Source: SpSt-539 sp964549445 (lineage in GTDB: Bacteria; Planctomycetota; Phycisphaerae; UBA1845; UTPLA1). From it: a stretch of DNA of 64,000 nucleotides. Positions 9,006 through 17,856 of this stretch are shown one piece after another. The first letter of the stretch is position 1. The number at the start of each line of letters is the position of its first letter. A program made the position numbers and the translations under genes. The DNA lies in assembly GCA_964549445.1 (NCBI GenBank), contig CAZJVS010000006.1, positions 98,037 through 162,036 of the forward strand. Direction: 5' to 3'. Under the pieces are notes generated by a model, which was given only the letters and a program-made list of their open reading frames with translations, was not told the origin of the DNA and made no database searches.

Positions 9006-10143
9006 CGACTTTCTCTCCTACCTCCGCCAGCGCCTCGGCCAACTCGTCAACGGCCGCCAGCGGCGTGTTGATCGGCGGCATCAGCCGCAGGACGTGCGGG
9101 TTTGCGCTCGTGCCCGTGACGAAGCCACGCTGCATGAGCGCCGAATGAATCTCCTTCGCGGGTGTCGCGGACTTCAGGCCGAGCAGGCAGCCGCACCCCA
9201 GGACTTCGGTCACCGGGCCGACGACGAGTTTCGTGGCCATCGCGGCGTACAGCTTCTCGGCGTGCGCGAGCAGCTTCTCGCGCTCGATCGTGTCGACCAC
9301 GGCGAGCAACGCCGCGCAAGCAACCGGGCCGCCGCCGAAAGTTGAGCCCAAATCGCCCGCCTTCAGTCCATCCGCCACGCGTGGGCTCATCAGCACGGCC
9401 CCCATCGGGATGCCGTTGGCAATTCCCTTGGCTGACGTCGCCATGTCCGGCCAGACGCCGCCGTCGCCCGCCGCGAACGGGCGGCCGAGACGACCCATGC
9501 CGGTCTGGACTTCGTCGTAGATCAACATTGCGCCGACCTCGTCGCAGCGCTTTCGCAGCGCGGCGAGGAATTCTGCGTCCAGTTCGACGATGCCGGCGAT
9601 GCTCTGGATCGGCTCGACGATGACCGCTGCAACGCGCTCATCGATCACGACCACGTCGTCCACTTCATTCGATCGCAACCGAACGCTATCACACAGAAGC
9701 CACTCGAACGGCTTGCGCAACTTCTCCTCGGTCGTCGCCGACAGCGCCAGCAGCGTCCGCCCGTGCCAGCCGCCTTCGAGCGTCGCGATCCGCGTCCGCC
9801 CGGTCTGCTGCAGCGCGACCTTGAGCGCGTTTTCGTTCGCCTCGGCCCCGCTGTTGCAGCAGAACACGTGCGGCAGCCCCGGCCCGGCAAACCGGCACAG
9901 CCGTTCGGCTGCCCGCGTGCGAATCTCGAGCGGCACGACGTTTGAGTAGAACGTCAGCCGCCCCGCCTGCTCGGCGACGGCCCGCGTCACCGCCGGATGC
10001 GAATGGCCGAGAAGCGCGACCGCGTGGCCGCCATAAAAGTCCCAGTACTCCCGCCCGTCGCGCGTTCGCAGACGCGAACCGTGCCCCTCGACGACATCGA
10101 GCGGAAACTGGGCGTACGTATCAACGAGTGCGTTGGTCTTCAT
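8989..10143 (-). CDS. argD: Acetylornithine/succinylornithine aminotransferase
   Basis: PLP-dependent class III aminotransferase converting N-acyl-glutamate semialdehyde plus glutamate to N-acyl-ornithine. Of its 384 residues, NSGAEANENA (97-106), GGWHGRT (124-130), YDEVQTGMGR (209-218) and the PLP lysine K239 in SAKGIANG are visible. Length is normal. It starts six bases after argC, and its 3' end overlaps argF' by 17 bases. Family members accept acetyl- and succinyl-ornithine. Confidence 0.93.
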   Translation of the reverse strand: MKTNALVDTYAQFPLDVVEGHGSRLRTRDGREYWDFYGGHAVALLGHSHPAVTRAVAEQAGRLTFYSNVVPLEIRTRAAERLCRFAGPGLPHVFCCNSGAEANENALKVALQQTGRTRIATLEGGWHGRTLLALSATTEEKLRKPFEWLLCDSVRLRSNEVDDVVVIDERVAAVIVEPIQSIAGIVELDAEFLAALRKRCDEVGAMLIYDEVQTGMGRLGRPFAAGDGGVWPDMATSAKGIANGIPMGAVLMSPRVADGLKAGDLGSTFGGGPVACAALLAVVDTIEREKLLAHAEKLYAAMATKLVVGPVTEVLGCGCLLGLKSATPAKEIHSALMQRGFVTGTSANPHVLRLMPPINTPLAAVDELAEALAEVGEKVDAALA

Positions 10144-10149
10144 CTTTCC

Positions 10150-11214
10150 TCACACCGGCCGCAACGACGGCTGCCACAGGCCGGCCGTCTCCGGCTGGCC
10201 GCACATCAGGTTCATGTTCTGGATGGCCGTACCGGCCATGCCCTTCACCATGTTGTCGATCGCCGCCATGGCGATGACCTGCCGGCCGCGACAGGCAACC
10301 GACACGTCGCAGAAGTTCGAGCCGACCACGTCCTGCAGCGTCGGCGAGTCCGGCACAATTCGCACGAACGGGCTCGCCGCGTAGATCGTCGCGTAGCGCT
10401 GGCGAACGGCATCGGTCGTCGACGGCTCGGCGAGCGTCAGGTGCACCGTCGCGAAAATGCCGCGCGACACGTCCATGCTCTGGGCCACGAAGCTCGCCTC
10501 GATCCTCTGGCCGCGCGGGTCGCCCAGCGCCTGGAGGATTTCGCCCTCGTGCTGGTGCGCCAGCGGCTTGTAGGCCCGAAAGTCGGCGTGCCGCGTCGGG
10601 TGGTGCGTCGTTTCCTTGAGCGCCTTGCCCGAGCCAGAGGAGCCCGTCTTCGCGTCGATCACCAGTGGTCCGCGGAATTCGGGCCCGACCAGCGGCGCAG
10701 CCGCGAGGATCGATGCTGTCGCAAGGCAACCCGGATTCGCAACCCAGCGGGCCGTGCGAATCTGTTCGCGGAACAGCTCAGGCATTCCGTAGACAAACGT
10801 CCGCCGCCGTTCGGCGAGTAGCGGCGACTCGGGGTAGTGCCGTTGATGCGCACCGGCGTCCTGGAGTCGAAGGTCGCCGCTCAGGTCGATGATGCGTACA
10901 CGTCCGCACTGCCCGCGGCGTTCCAAATCCGCCAGCAGCTTGTCAATCGACACACCGCTCGTCGCATGCGGCAGCGCAGCGAATACAACCGCGTGCTCGC
11001 CGCCGAACAGCCGCTCGAAATCGACGGATTCGGCCGTGCTGATGTCGTAGAAGACCCGCAAGTGTGGATGCAATGCAGCGATCGGTTCGCCGGCATGCCC
11101 CGCCGACGTCACCGAGACGACTTCGGCGTGCGGATGCTGCGTCAGCAATCGCAACAGCTCGCCGGCGGCGTAGCCGCTGCCGCCCAGGATGGCGATCTTG
11201 ATCGGTCGCGTCAC
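10150..11214 (-). CDS. argC: N-acyl-gamma-glutamyl-phosphate reductase
   Basis: NADPH-dependent reductive dephosphorylation of N-acyl-glutamyl phosphate to the semialdehyde. Rossmann motif GGSGYAAGEL (11-20), active-site C163 in ANPGCLATA, and LSGDLRL. The frame is open to a GTG at 11223, but GTG 11214 overlaps the DUF1611 stop as GTGA and has GGAG eight bases upstream, so the shorter 354-residue form is preferred. Confidence 0.94.
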   Translation of the reverse strand: MTRPIKIAILGGSGYAAGELLRLLTQHPHAEVVSVTSAGHAGEPIAALHPHLRVFYDISTAESVDFERLFGGEHAVVFAALPHATSGVSIDKLLADLERRGQCGRVRIIDLSGDLRLQDAGAHQRHYPESPLLAERRRTFVYGMPELFREQIRTARWVANPGCLATASILAAAPLVGPEFRGPLVIDAKTGSSGSGKALKETTHHPTRHADFRAYKPLAHQHEGEILQALGDPRGQRIEASFVAQSMDVSRGIFATVHLTLAEPSTTDAVRQRYATIYAASPFVRIVPDSPTLQDVVGSNFCDVSVACRGRQVIAMAAIDNMVKGMAGTAIQNMNLMCGQPETAGLWQPSLRPV

Positions 11215-12272
11215 TTCACGCACTCCGCTAAACGGCCGTTGACCTTCGCGGCGACAAACTCGCCGAGGTCACGTCCGCTTGTCCGCGCGTTGATCGCCTC
11301 GACGCCGAGGTTCTCGCGGATGAAGCGCGTGCCCACGGCGTTGTCGGTGCACGGGCCGCTGAACACGTCGATCGTCAGGCCAAACCGCTCGGCCATGACC
11401 TGCTGCGCGCCCCACGCCCCGACGGGGTCGTTTGCACAGAGCACGATTGCCGCCGACCGTTCCATCAGCACCGGATCACCGAGGATTTCCTGCACGCCGT
11501 ACTCACCGAGAATGCCGTCGCCCAGTTCGCTGACGATGACCTGGGCACCCTCGCGGGCCAGATGGGCGATCAATCCTCGGGCAACCGGCACCGACGAATC
11601 CGCACTGCTCGTCACGATGCCCGCATCGTTGAACGAAACGGCCCACCGAGCCCCGTAATCCATCATGGCCAGCGTGTCGCGTCGCAGCGAAACACCTGTG
11701 CATTTGCACGCCCCGACTGCGGCGCCGCGTGTCGCGAGCTGCCGCACAAGCTGGCATGCTGCCGACGTCTTGCCGCTGCTCATGCACGTCCCGGCGATAT
11801 AGACCACCGGCACGTCGGGCACACCGTTGCCGTCGTACTCGATCGCGTTCATGCCGATGTGCGCGGGCGTGCCCTGCCGGCTCTCGAACTCCGGAAAGAC
11901 CAGCACGCCGCCGAGCACCTCGACGTCAAACGGCTTGCCGAGGTCGGGATTCTCCGACGTGCAGCGGCCGATGACGCCGCCGAGGTTCAGCAACTGCAAC
12001 TTGTCACCGACGGCTACGGCATCGGGCACAACGCCCGAATAGCCGTGCAACGCGTTTCGGTGGCCAAGGACGCCGACAATCACGTCGCCGTCTTGAAGCG
12101 TCACCATGCGCCCGTGCAGGTCCTCGAGTTGGTTGTACGTATTCTTCTGGCCGCGCACACGTCCGGCCAAGATGTAGCCCGGCTGCGCGATAATCTGCTC
12201 GCTCACGCGGACATCGCGCCGCAGCGGCACGTTTCGCGTCGCCGATGCAATTTTGTCAACCGATAATTTCAT
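11211..12272 (-). CDS. DUF1611/DgcN-like P-loop protein, candidate N-acyl-glutamate-forming enzyme
   Basis: 353 residues with a Walker A-like GTCMSSGKT (161-169) in the middle, preceded by an N-terminal domain that includes EVLGGVLVFPEFESRQGTP (118-136), followed by CKCTGVS, the strand VIVSELGDGILGEYG and a C-terminal P-loop-type domain. This is the DUF1611 plan. A characterised family member, DgcN, is reported to N-acetylate D-glutamate. The gene lies inside the arginine operon, overlapping argG by 17 bases and argC by four, and the operon has no argA, argJ or GNAT gene. I infer that it makes the N-acyl-L-glutamate used by ArgB. A regulatory or accessory role is the alternative. Confidence 0.8.
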   Translation of the reverse strand: MKLSVDKIASATRNVPLRRDVRVSEQIIAQPGYILAGRVRGQKNTYNQLEDLHGRMVTLQDGDVIVGVLGHRNALHGYSGVVPDAVAVGDKLQLLNLGGVIGRCTSENPDLGKPFDVEVLGGVLVFPEFESRQGTPAHIGMNAIEYDGNGVPDVPVVYIAGTCMSSGKTSAACQLVRQLATRGAAVGACKCTGVSLRRDTLAMMDYGARWAVSFNDAGIVTSSADSSVPVARGLIAHLAREGAQVIVSELGDGILGEYGVQEILGDPVLMERSAAIVLCANDPVGAWGAQQVMAERFGLTIDVFSGPCTDNAVGTRFIRENLGVEAINARTSGRDLGEFVAAKVNGRLAECVK

Positions 12273-13479
12273 CTTTCTCTCCCGTCGACGCGCCGACGCG
12301 CGACAACAGCAAATCCTGCAAACCGTAGATCTTGGCGAACGCCGCGGCCTCCGCGCCGCTCCAGAGAGTCGACGCCTCGCCGTACAGCGCGACGGACTTG
12401 TTCATCAGCGAGAACGGGCTGGTCGCTCCCAGCACGCTCGCCTGGCCCGCGAGCCATTGCACGCGGACCGTCCCGCTGACCCGCTGCTGCGACGATTCGA
12501 GAAACGCCTCGATGTCGCGCATCAGCGGGTCGAAAAACCGTCCCTCATGCAGGAACGAGCCGTACAACTCTCCGAGCGTTTGCTTCCAGAAGAGCTGCTG
12601 GCGCGACAGCACGAGCTTTTCCAATTCGCGATGGGCGCTGATCAACGTCACGGCCGCCGGGGCTTCGAAGCCGACGCGGCCCTTGATGCCGAGGATCGTG
12701 TCGCCGACGTGCATGCCGCGGCCGACGCCGTGGAGCCCGCCGCGCTCGTTGAGCGCCTCGACCAGCGCGACCGGGTCGAGCTTCTTGCCATCGAGCGCCT
12801 TGGGCACACCGCGCTCGAACTCGATCGTGACGACCTCCGGCTTCGTCGGCCGCTTGTCCGGCGCGGCCGTCAGGACGTAGGCATCCTCGGGGAGCACGCC
12901 GTCGCTGCTGTGCGTTTCCGCGCCGCCAACGGTTGTGCCCCAAAGACCGCGATTGATCGAATAGGTCGTCGTCTTGGCGGGTATCACAATTCCGCGCTCG
13001 GCCAGGTATGCCGTCTCGGCCGCCCGCGACAGCGCCTGATCGCGGATCGGCGTCAGGATCTTCACGCTCGGCGCGAAGACGCGGAACGCCACGTCGAAGC
13101 GAATCTGGTCGTTGCCAGCCCCGGTCGAACCGTGCGCCAGCGCCGCGGCGCCGATCTGCATCGCGTATTGGGCACACTTCCTCGCCTGAACGATCCGCTC
13201 GGCCGACACGCACAGCGGATAGACGCCGCCGCGCAATGCGTTCGCGAAGATCAGCGGCCGCAGCATGTCGCGAAACAACTCGGGCCGGGCCTCAAACAGC
13301 TTGTATTCGGCCACGCCCGCCGCCCGCGCCCGCTGCTCAATCACGCCCAGCTCGTCGGAGGTAAATCCGCCGGTCTGGACCGTGACGGCATGTACGTCAT
13401 AGCCCTGCTCGCGCAGCCACACGCCGCAATACGTCGTGTCCAAGCCGCCCGAGAAGGCCAGCACCACTTTCGGTTTCAT
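12256..13479 (-). CDS. argG: Argininosuccinate synthase
   Basis: ATP-dependent joining of citrulline and aspartate. PP-loop AFSGGLDTTYC (8-18), HGSTGAGNDQIRF (116-128), YSINRGLWGT and GRGMHVGDTILGIKGRVGFEA are visible in 407 residues. Phrases such as HGSTGAGNDQ-RFD and HVGDTILGIKGRVGFEA recall the Bacteroidetes/Xanthomonas branch, which elsewhere accompanies N-acylornithine carbamoyltransferases. It follows argR by 18 bases with a GGGAGAG ribosome binding site. Confidence 0.95.
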   Translation of the reverse strand: MKPKVVLAFSGGLDTTYCGVWLREQGYDVHAVTVQTGGFTSDELGVIEQRARAAGVAEYKLFEARPELFRDMLRPLIFANALRGGVYPLCVSAERIVQARKCAQYAMQIGAAALAHGSTGAGNDQIRFDVAFRVFAPSVKILTPIRDQALSRAAETAYLAERGIVIPAKTTTYSINRGLWGTTVGGAETHSSDGVLPEDAYVLTAAPDKRPTKPEVVTIEFERGVPKALDGKKLDPVALVEALNERGGLHGVGRGMHVGDTILGIKGRVGFEAPAAVTLISAHRELEKLVLSRQQLFWKQTLGELYGSFLHEGRFFDPLMRDIEAFLESSQQRVSGTVRVQWLAGQASVLGATSPFSLMNKSVALYGEASTLWSGAEAAAFAKIYGLQDLLLSRVGASTGEKDEIIG

Positions 13480-13497
13480 GCTTCTCTCCCGGCAGGG

Positions 13498-13956
13498 CTA
13501 CCCTGCCTTGGCCACCCGCGCCCACGATCGCAAAACTTCGATCACGCGCATCTGGGCGGGGCGGCTGCGGACGGCGACAAAAATCGTGTCGTCGCCCGCA
13601 ATCGTCCCGGCCACTCCGCCGAGCTGCTGGTCATCGATCGCGACGGCCACCGTGCTGGCCGTGCCGGTCGTCGTTCGCACCACGACCAGGTTGCCGCCGA
13701 CGGCTTCGACTGCCTCGACCATCCCGACCACGGCGGCGGGAACATTCGGCGGCGCGTTGGCGGCCAGGTTGGCCCGCGAGACGTAACGCCCGTCGACCTT
13801 GACCAGCCCCAGCTCGTGAATATCGCGGCTGATGCTGGCCTGGGTCACATCGAAGCCGGCCCGGCGCATCTGCTCGACGATCGCTTCCTGCCGGCTGAGG
13901 GCCTTCTGCCTCACGAGACGCAGAAGCAATGCCTGTCGTTGGGCCTTGTCGGACAC
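13498..13956 (-). CDS. argR: Arginine repressor
   Basis: Arginine-responsive regulator of the following operon. 152 residues: winged-helix domain with SISRDIHELGLVKV (41-54), and a C-terminal hexamerisation/arginine-binding domain ending with GTIAGDDTIFVAV, where GDDT is the conserved arginine contact. Start is GTG 13956 with AAGGAGGG about eight bases upstream. As first gene of the operon, behind two ARG boxes, it is very likely autoregulated. Confidence 0.95.
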   Translation of the reverse strand: MSDKAQRQALLLRLVRQKALSRQEAIVEQMRRAGFDVTQASISRDIHELGLVKVDGRYVSRANLAANAPPNVPAAVVGMVEAVEAVGGNLVVVRTTTGTASTVAVAIDDQQLGGVAGTIAGDDTIFVAVRSRPAQMRVIEVLRSWARVAKAG

Positions 13957-13974
13957 GCCCGCCCTCCTTTCGCG

Positions 13975-14027
13975 GATGCATGTTTATGCAATAGATGTAT
14001 TTTTATGCACAGAGGTTAGTTCGTCAA
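13975..14027 (-). promoter_or_regulatory. Arginine operon promoter with two ARG boxes
   Basis: Two ArgR operator half-site pairs lie 19 bases centre to centre. Box 2 core TGTAT-TTTT-ATGCA (13996-14009) fits the TGNAT-W4-ATNCA consensus fully. Box 1 core TGCAT-GTTT-ATGCA (13977-13990) differs at one position. On the minus strand a -35-like TTGACG (14027-14022) lies 17 bases from an A/T-rich -10 region that overlaps box 2, so ArgR binding would block the promoter. The argR start is 19 bases downstream of box 1. Confidence 0.85.
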
Positions 14028-14094
14028 CCGGAATTCTCGAAAAATATTCCGGGACGATTCGGCGTCGTGTGAAGAAAACTTCAGAAAGGGAGGA

Positions 14095-14841
14095 TCAGCC
14101 CGCCATCCGCGACCACCAGCTGCGACGATCGACGTCGTCGGGTGGGGTCGCCTGGGCGTTTGCGAACGGGTCCGGGGTCTTCGACAGCCACGCGTTCCAT
14201 TCGTCGGCGTCGTAGTTGTGTGTCTGGCCGGTGAGCAGTGTCAGGGAGCGCTCCGCCGCCGATTGAATAGCAAAGTCGCGCTCCCGCAGCGCCGATACCA
14301 GCGCCGTCAGCACTTTCTGTTCGCGGAACCCGCCCAGCGCGTCCAGCGACGCGATGCGCACATTGCGATCGTCGTCGTGGTCGGCCCGCTGCATCAGCAC
14401 ATCCGCCGCCTCGGCCTGCTGCCCCGTTTCAACGGCGCCGCGGCGGGCCAGGTCGCCCAGCAGCTCAGCCGCCTCCCAACGAACGATTGCCGGCGCTGCC
14501 CGCACGTCTTTCGGCGGTTCACCCGGCCGCAACAGCTTGATCAACAGCGGCACCGTCTGCGGGCCCATCGAGAGCCGCAATCCCCGAAGCGCTGCCACGC
14601 GAACGGTCGGATCGACGTCGGTCCGGGCGATGGACTCAAAGGCCATCACGGCCCAATCGCTCGTCGCATCGCGCGACTTGGAGATCTCCTCGACCGCCCG
14701 CCGCCGCTCATCGGCGCTGTTCGACTCAAGTGCAATGTCGAGCCACTGTTTGGGCGTCCGCCGCGACTCGGTCCATTTTTGCTTCGTCTCCGCGCAGCCG
14801 GGAACGATCGCGATTATCGCGATGACCCCGACAAACAGCAT
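14095..14841 (-). CDS. HEAT-repeat lipoprotein
   Basis: About 248 residues. ATG 14841 gives a hydrophobic leader ending IVPGC, a lipobox-like site, so the protein is probably lipid-anchored. The mature part has alpha-helical HEAT units such as DVDPTVRVAALRGLRLSMGPQTV, a middle unit VRWEAAELLGDLARRGA, and DDRNVRIASLDALGGF, typical protein-interaction scaffolding. The frame is open into murI (to 15003), but that extension is only the shadow of the murI 3' end. It starts 40 bases after murI. Function unknown. Confidence 0.75.
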   Translation of the reverse strand: MLFVGVIAIIAIVPGCAETKQKWTESRRTPKQWLDIALESNSADERRRAVEEISKSRDATSDWAVMAFESIARTDVDPTVRVAALRGLRLSMGPQTVPLLIKLLRPGEPPKDVRAAPAIVRWEAAELLGDLARRGAVETGQQAEAADVLMQRADHDDDRNVRIASLDALGGFREQKVLTALVSALRERDFAIQSAAERSLTLLTGQTHNYDADEWNAWLSKTPDPFANAQATPPDDVDRRSWWSRMAG

Positions 14842-14881
14842 GAGCGTGCAGATAAGGGTTGGAGGTGAAGCCGATCGTCGC

Positions 14882-15721
14882 TCAGCTGCCGGCCGCTTCG
14901 AGTCCCAGCAGCTCTTCCGAGCCGACCCAAGTGATGTCGACCACCGGGTGTCCGAGGAAGCGCTGACCGATTTCGCGAAATCTCTGGGGATTGTCGCTGA
15001 CATAGCAGTTAAGCTTGCCCGCCGCGCCGCGCTGCGTCAACGCCCCGAGCGACTCCAATTCCTGTGCAACGGCATCGGCCGTCGCCTCGGCCGAATCGAC
15101 GAGCGTCGTCCCCTCGCCCACCGTACGTGCAAATGCCGCCTTCAACAGTGGATAGTGCGTGCAACCAAGCACCAGCACCGAGGGCGCAAGCCGTTGCAGC
15201 GGCGCAACGTATTCGTCGATTAAGGCGTTGACGATCCGATCGTCGCTGTCGCGGCCTTCTTCCACGGCCCCGACCAGAAGCGGACACGCCCGCTGATGCA
15301 CGACGGCGCCTGGCGCGAAATGTTGGATCGCGCGGCGGTACGCGCCGGAGTTAATGGTCGCCTCAGTGGCGATGACCGCGATCGGCCGGCCGTTCGAAAT
15401 TCGGGCCGCCTCGCGCGCTCCGGGTCGCACGACGCCGACCACCGGCACATCGAGCCGGCGCTCGAGGTCCGGCAGGGCCGCGGCGCTGGCCGTGTTGCAC
15501 GCGACGACAATCAGCTTCGGATCGAACTGCAGCAGGAACTGGCAAATCTGGAGGGAGAACTGGGTGACGACCTGGGGGCTCTTGATGCCATACGGCACGC
15601 GGGCCGTGTCGCCGAAATAGACGATCGACTCACCCGGCAGCCGGCGTCGCAACTCCCGGACGACCGTCAGTCCCCCGATCCCCGAATCGAACACACCGAT
15701 ACAGCGGTCATCATGACCCAC
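14882..15721 (-). CDS. murI: Glutamate racemase
   Basis: Interconverts L- and D-glutamate for peptidoglycan. Motifs: FDSGIGGLTV (11-20), GDTARVPYG (37-45), catalytic C75 in ACNTAS, and second catalytic C188 in GCTHYPLL. 279 residues, normal for the family. Start is GTG at 15721. A DgcN-like acyltransferase lies 2.6 kb away; because DgcN acts on D-glutamate, the closeness of murI is worth remembering, but the two genes are not in one operon. Confidence 0.94.
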   Translation of the reverse strand: MGHDDRCIGVFDSGIGGLTVVRELRRRLPGESIVYFGDTARVPYGIKSPQVVTQFSLQICQFLLQFDPKLIVVACNTASAAALPDLERRLDVPVVGVVRPGAREAARISNGRPIAVIATEATINSGAYRRAIQHFAPGAVVHQRACPLLVGAVEEGRDSDDRIVNALIDEYVAPLQRLAPSVLVLGCTHYPLLKAAFARTVGEGTTLVDSAEATADAVAQELESLGALTQRGAAGKLNCYVSDNPQRFREIGQRFLGHPVVDITWVGSEELLGLEAAGS

Positions 15722-15914
15722 GTGCGAATCCTTTCAAACTCCCGCGCTCATTCGAGGGCGGGTCGAAGTGCGGTTGGTTGCCGCGAATCCTATCTCGCGC
15801 GGTCCGCCCCTTCCAGCCTTATTTCTCTCCTTTCATATCGACGCCCTGCCGATTTGCAATTGAGTTGCAGGCCGCGGCGCGTTACCCTCCGGCCGGATTA
15901 AGGGAGTCTTCGCC

Positions 15915-16691
15915 ATGGATGGTGCCATCGCTCTCGTTGACCCGATGCCGACTGACGAACCGGAAATCACAGACGCCAACCCTGATCCGTCGCGCGCCGG
16001 CGACGAGGCCGCAGCGGCCGAATCCGACGTTTCGGCCGCGGCGGAGACCGCTGGCGTCACCCCCCGGCAAATCATCGAGGCACTGCTCCTTGCGACCGAC
16101 ACCCCCCTGGCACCGGCCCGCATAGCCCAAATAATCGACGTGGGCGACGCCCGATCGGTTCGGCAGCACATTGCCTCCCTCAACGAGTCTTACGAGCAGT
16201 CCGGCGCCAGCTTTCGCATCGAGGAGATTGCCGGCGGATACCAGATGCTCACCCTGCCGGTCTTCAACACCTGGCTGACGCGCCTGCTCAAGGCCCGCAG
16301 CGACAGCCGGCTCTCCCCCGCCGCCATGGAAACGCTCGCCGTCGTGGCCTACAAGCAGCCGGTCACGCGTGCCGACATCGAAGCCATCCGAGGCGTCGCC
16401 GCCGGCGAAATGCTCAATCGGCTCCGCGAGTTAGACCTGGTGAAAATCGTCGGCCGCGCGGAAGACCTCGGGCGTCCGCTGCTCTATGGCACTACGAAGC
16501 GATTCCTCGAAGTCTTCGGACTGGCCAGTCTCGAGGATCTACCGAAAGTCGAGTCGCTCCGCGAAGGCATGAAGGGCGCGGGTAACGCGGCCCCAAACGT
16601 TCGATCGGCGGAGCAGCCCGTCGAAGACATGGCCGCACCGCCGATCGAAGAAGTTCAACCTGCCGACGACAGCGAACCATCGCCGGACTAG
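15915..16691 (+). CDS. scpB: Chromosome segregation and condensation protein ScpB
   Basis: Winged-helix kleisin-partner subunit of the SMC-ScpAB condensin. The core runs from about residue 47 (VTPRQIIEALLLATDTPL) to about 225, with YKQPVTRADIEAIRGV, MLNRLRELDLVKIVGRAEDLGRPLLYGTT and FLEVFGL. Acidic, low-complexity tails flank it at both ends (1-46 and about 230-258). GGGAG lies about nine bases before the ATG. scpA is not in the window. Convergent with the next gene, one base apart. Confidence 0.92.
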   Translation: MDGAIALVDPMPTDEPEITDANPDPSRAGDEAAAAESDVSAAAETAGVTPRQIIEALLLATDTPLAPARIAQIIDVGDARSVRQHIASLNESYEQSGASFRIEEIAGGYQMLTLPVFNTWLTRLLKARSDSRLSPAAMETLAVVAYKQPVTRADIEAIRGVAAGEMLNRLRELDLVKIVGRAEDLGRPLLYGTTKRFLEVFGLASLEDLPKVESLREGMKGAGNAAPNVRSAEQPVEDMAAPPIEEVQPADDSEPSPD

Positions 16692-16692
16692 C

Positions 16693-17637
16693 TTAAGGCA
16701 GCGAGTGGTGCGAGAAGAACTCCCAGATCGTCTCGCTCGCAGAGATATCGCGGCTCGTCTTTCCGAAGATCGCCTCTGGAATGAACTGACCGCCGTCCCC
16801 CGGCCATGCATGGCCGCCTCCCTCAACCGAGAGTAGTACGACTTCAGCACCGTTCGGGCCGGCCGGATGGGTTTCGCGTCGCACGCGCGTTCCGTCCTCC
16901 GGGTCGCCATCGGGTTCGTACGTGACGCCGGGGTTTGCTGCCGCGTGGTTTCGACCGATCCAGAAATTCACGGTTTCAAGCGCCGAGAGGATGGCGCTGC
17001 CGATTCCGCCGAACTGGCCCACGATTCCCGCCACCGACGACTTGATCGGATCCGCCTCGCCTTCGATGATCATCACCGGTATCGGCCGGCCGCTTGACGC
17101 GACGCCCGCCAGTCCGGTGCTCATGACCGCCGAGACTGGCGCGACAGCCGCGATGCGGTCGCTGAGTTCAATCGCGAGGCGATTGGCCATGTATCCGCCC
17201 TTCGACAAACCGGCGATGTAGATCCGCTTCGGATCGATGCGGTAGGACGCCTGCAACTTGTCGAGCAATTCGCGAATAAAGGCGACGTCGTCGACTTCAG
17301 AGCCGAGCACGCCGTCGTTCCAGTTTCCATCGAGGGCGCCAGGATAGACTACGATGAAGCCGTGCTTCTCGGCGACCGAACTCATGTTCGTCACCCAGCT
17401 CATCGTGGTCGGATCCATTCCGAGTCCGTGAAGCGCCAGCACGAGCGGCTGCGGCGCCGCAGCGCCCGATGCAGCCGACGACGGCAGGAAGACGCGATAG
17501 CGCCGATCGACGCCGCCCGACGAAATTGTTTCGTCGGATTCGCGGCCGATCAGCATGGCCGGTGAAAGCAGATCGGTACCACCGCAACCTGAGGCAATGA
17601 CAATTGACAGGATGAAGGCAGATCGAATCCCGTGCAT
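16693..17637 (-). CDS. PHB depolymerase/feruloyl esterase-like lipoprotein (copy 1)
   Basis: Alpha/beta hydrolase of the extracellular PHB depolymerase/LpqC family. 314 residues: lipoprotein signal with Cys18 (IVIASGC), oxyanion region LALHGLGMDPTTM (68-80), nucleophile S145 in GLSKGGYM, an acid-region EGEADPIK and a His in VEGGGHAWPGDGG. The lysine next to the nucleophile replaces the more usual Ala or Asn. Substrate not known; ester-linked plant phenolics or short-chain polyesters are the family range. Homologous along its whole length to the gene at 17950-18921. Confidence 0.85.
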   Translation of the reverse strand: MHGIRSAFILSIVIASGCGGTDLLSPAMLIGRESDETISSGGVDRRYRVFLPSSAASGAAAPQPLVLALHGLGMDPTTMSWVTNMSSVAEKHGFIVVYPGALDGNWNDGVLGSEVDDVAFIRELLDKLQASYRIDPKRIYIAGLSKGGYMANRLAIELSDRIAAVAPVSAVMSTGLAGVASSGRPIPVMIIEGEADPIKSSVAGIVGQFGGIGSAILSALETVNFWIGRNHAAANPGVTYEPDGDPEDGTRVRRETHPAGPNGAEVVLLSVEGGGHAWPGDGGQFIPEAIFGKTSRDISASETIWEFFSHHSLP

Positions 17638-17856
17638 TACACTAACCTCGTTTGATCAACGCCGGACGCAGCGTTCCGGTCGCCCCCTCGGGATGACTTT
17701 AGCAGAGCGAACCAACGCTGCCCACTTCGCGGCGAGCGAATCAGTTCTCTCCCCACCTACCGTACAATACGGGTCATTCGACGCAGAACTTGATTGAAAC
17801 CGCGTAGCGTGCAGAGACGCCCAGAATCACAGCGCTTCAAGGCGAATTCGATGTGT

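Noticed and set aside
12253..14019. 588-codon open frame on the plus strand
   Set aside because: Antisense to argG and argR, which have complete motifs. High-GC antisense shadow.
14842..15003. N-terminal extension of the HEAT lipoprotein into murI
   Set aside because: The extension lies in the shadow frame of murI and would remove the lipoprotein signal.
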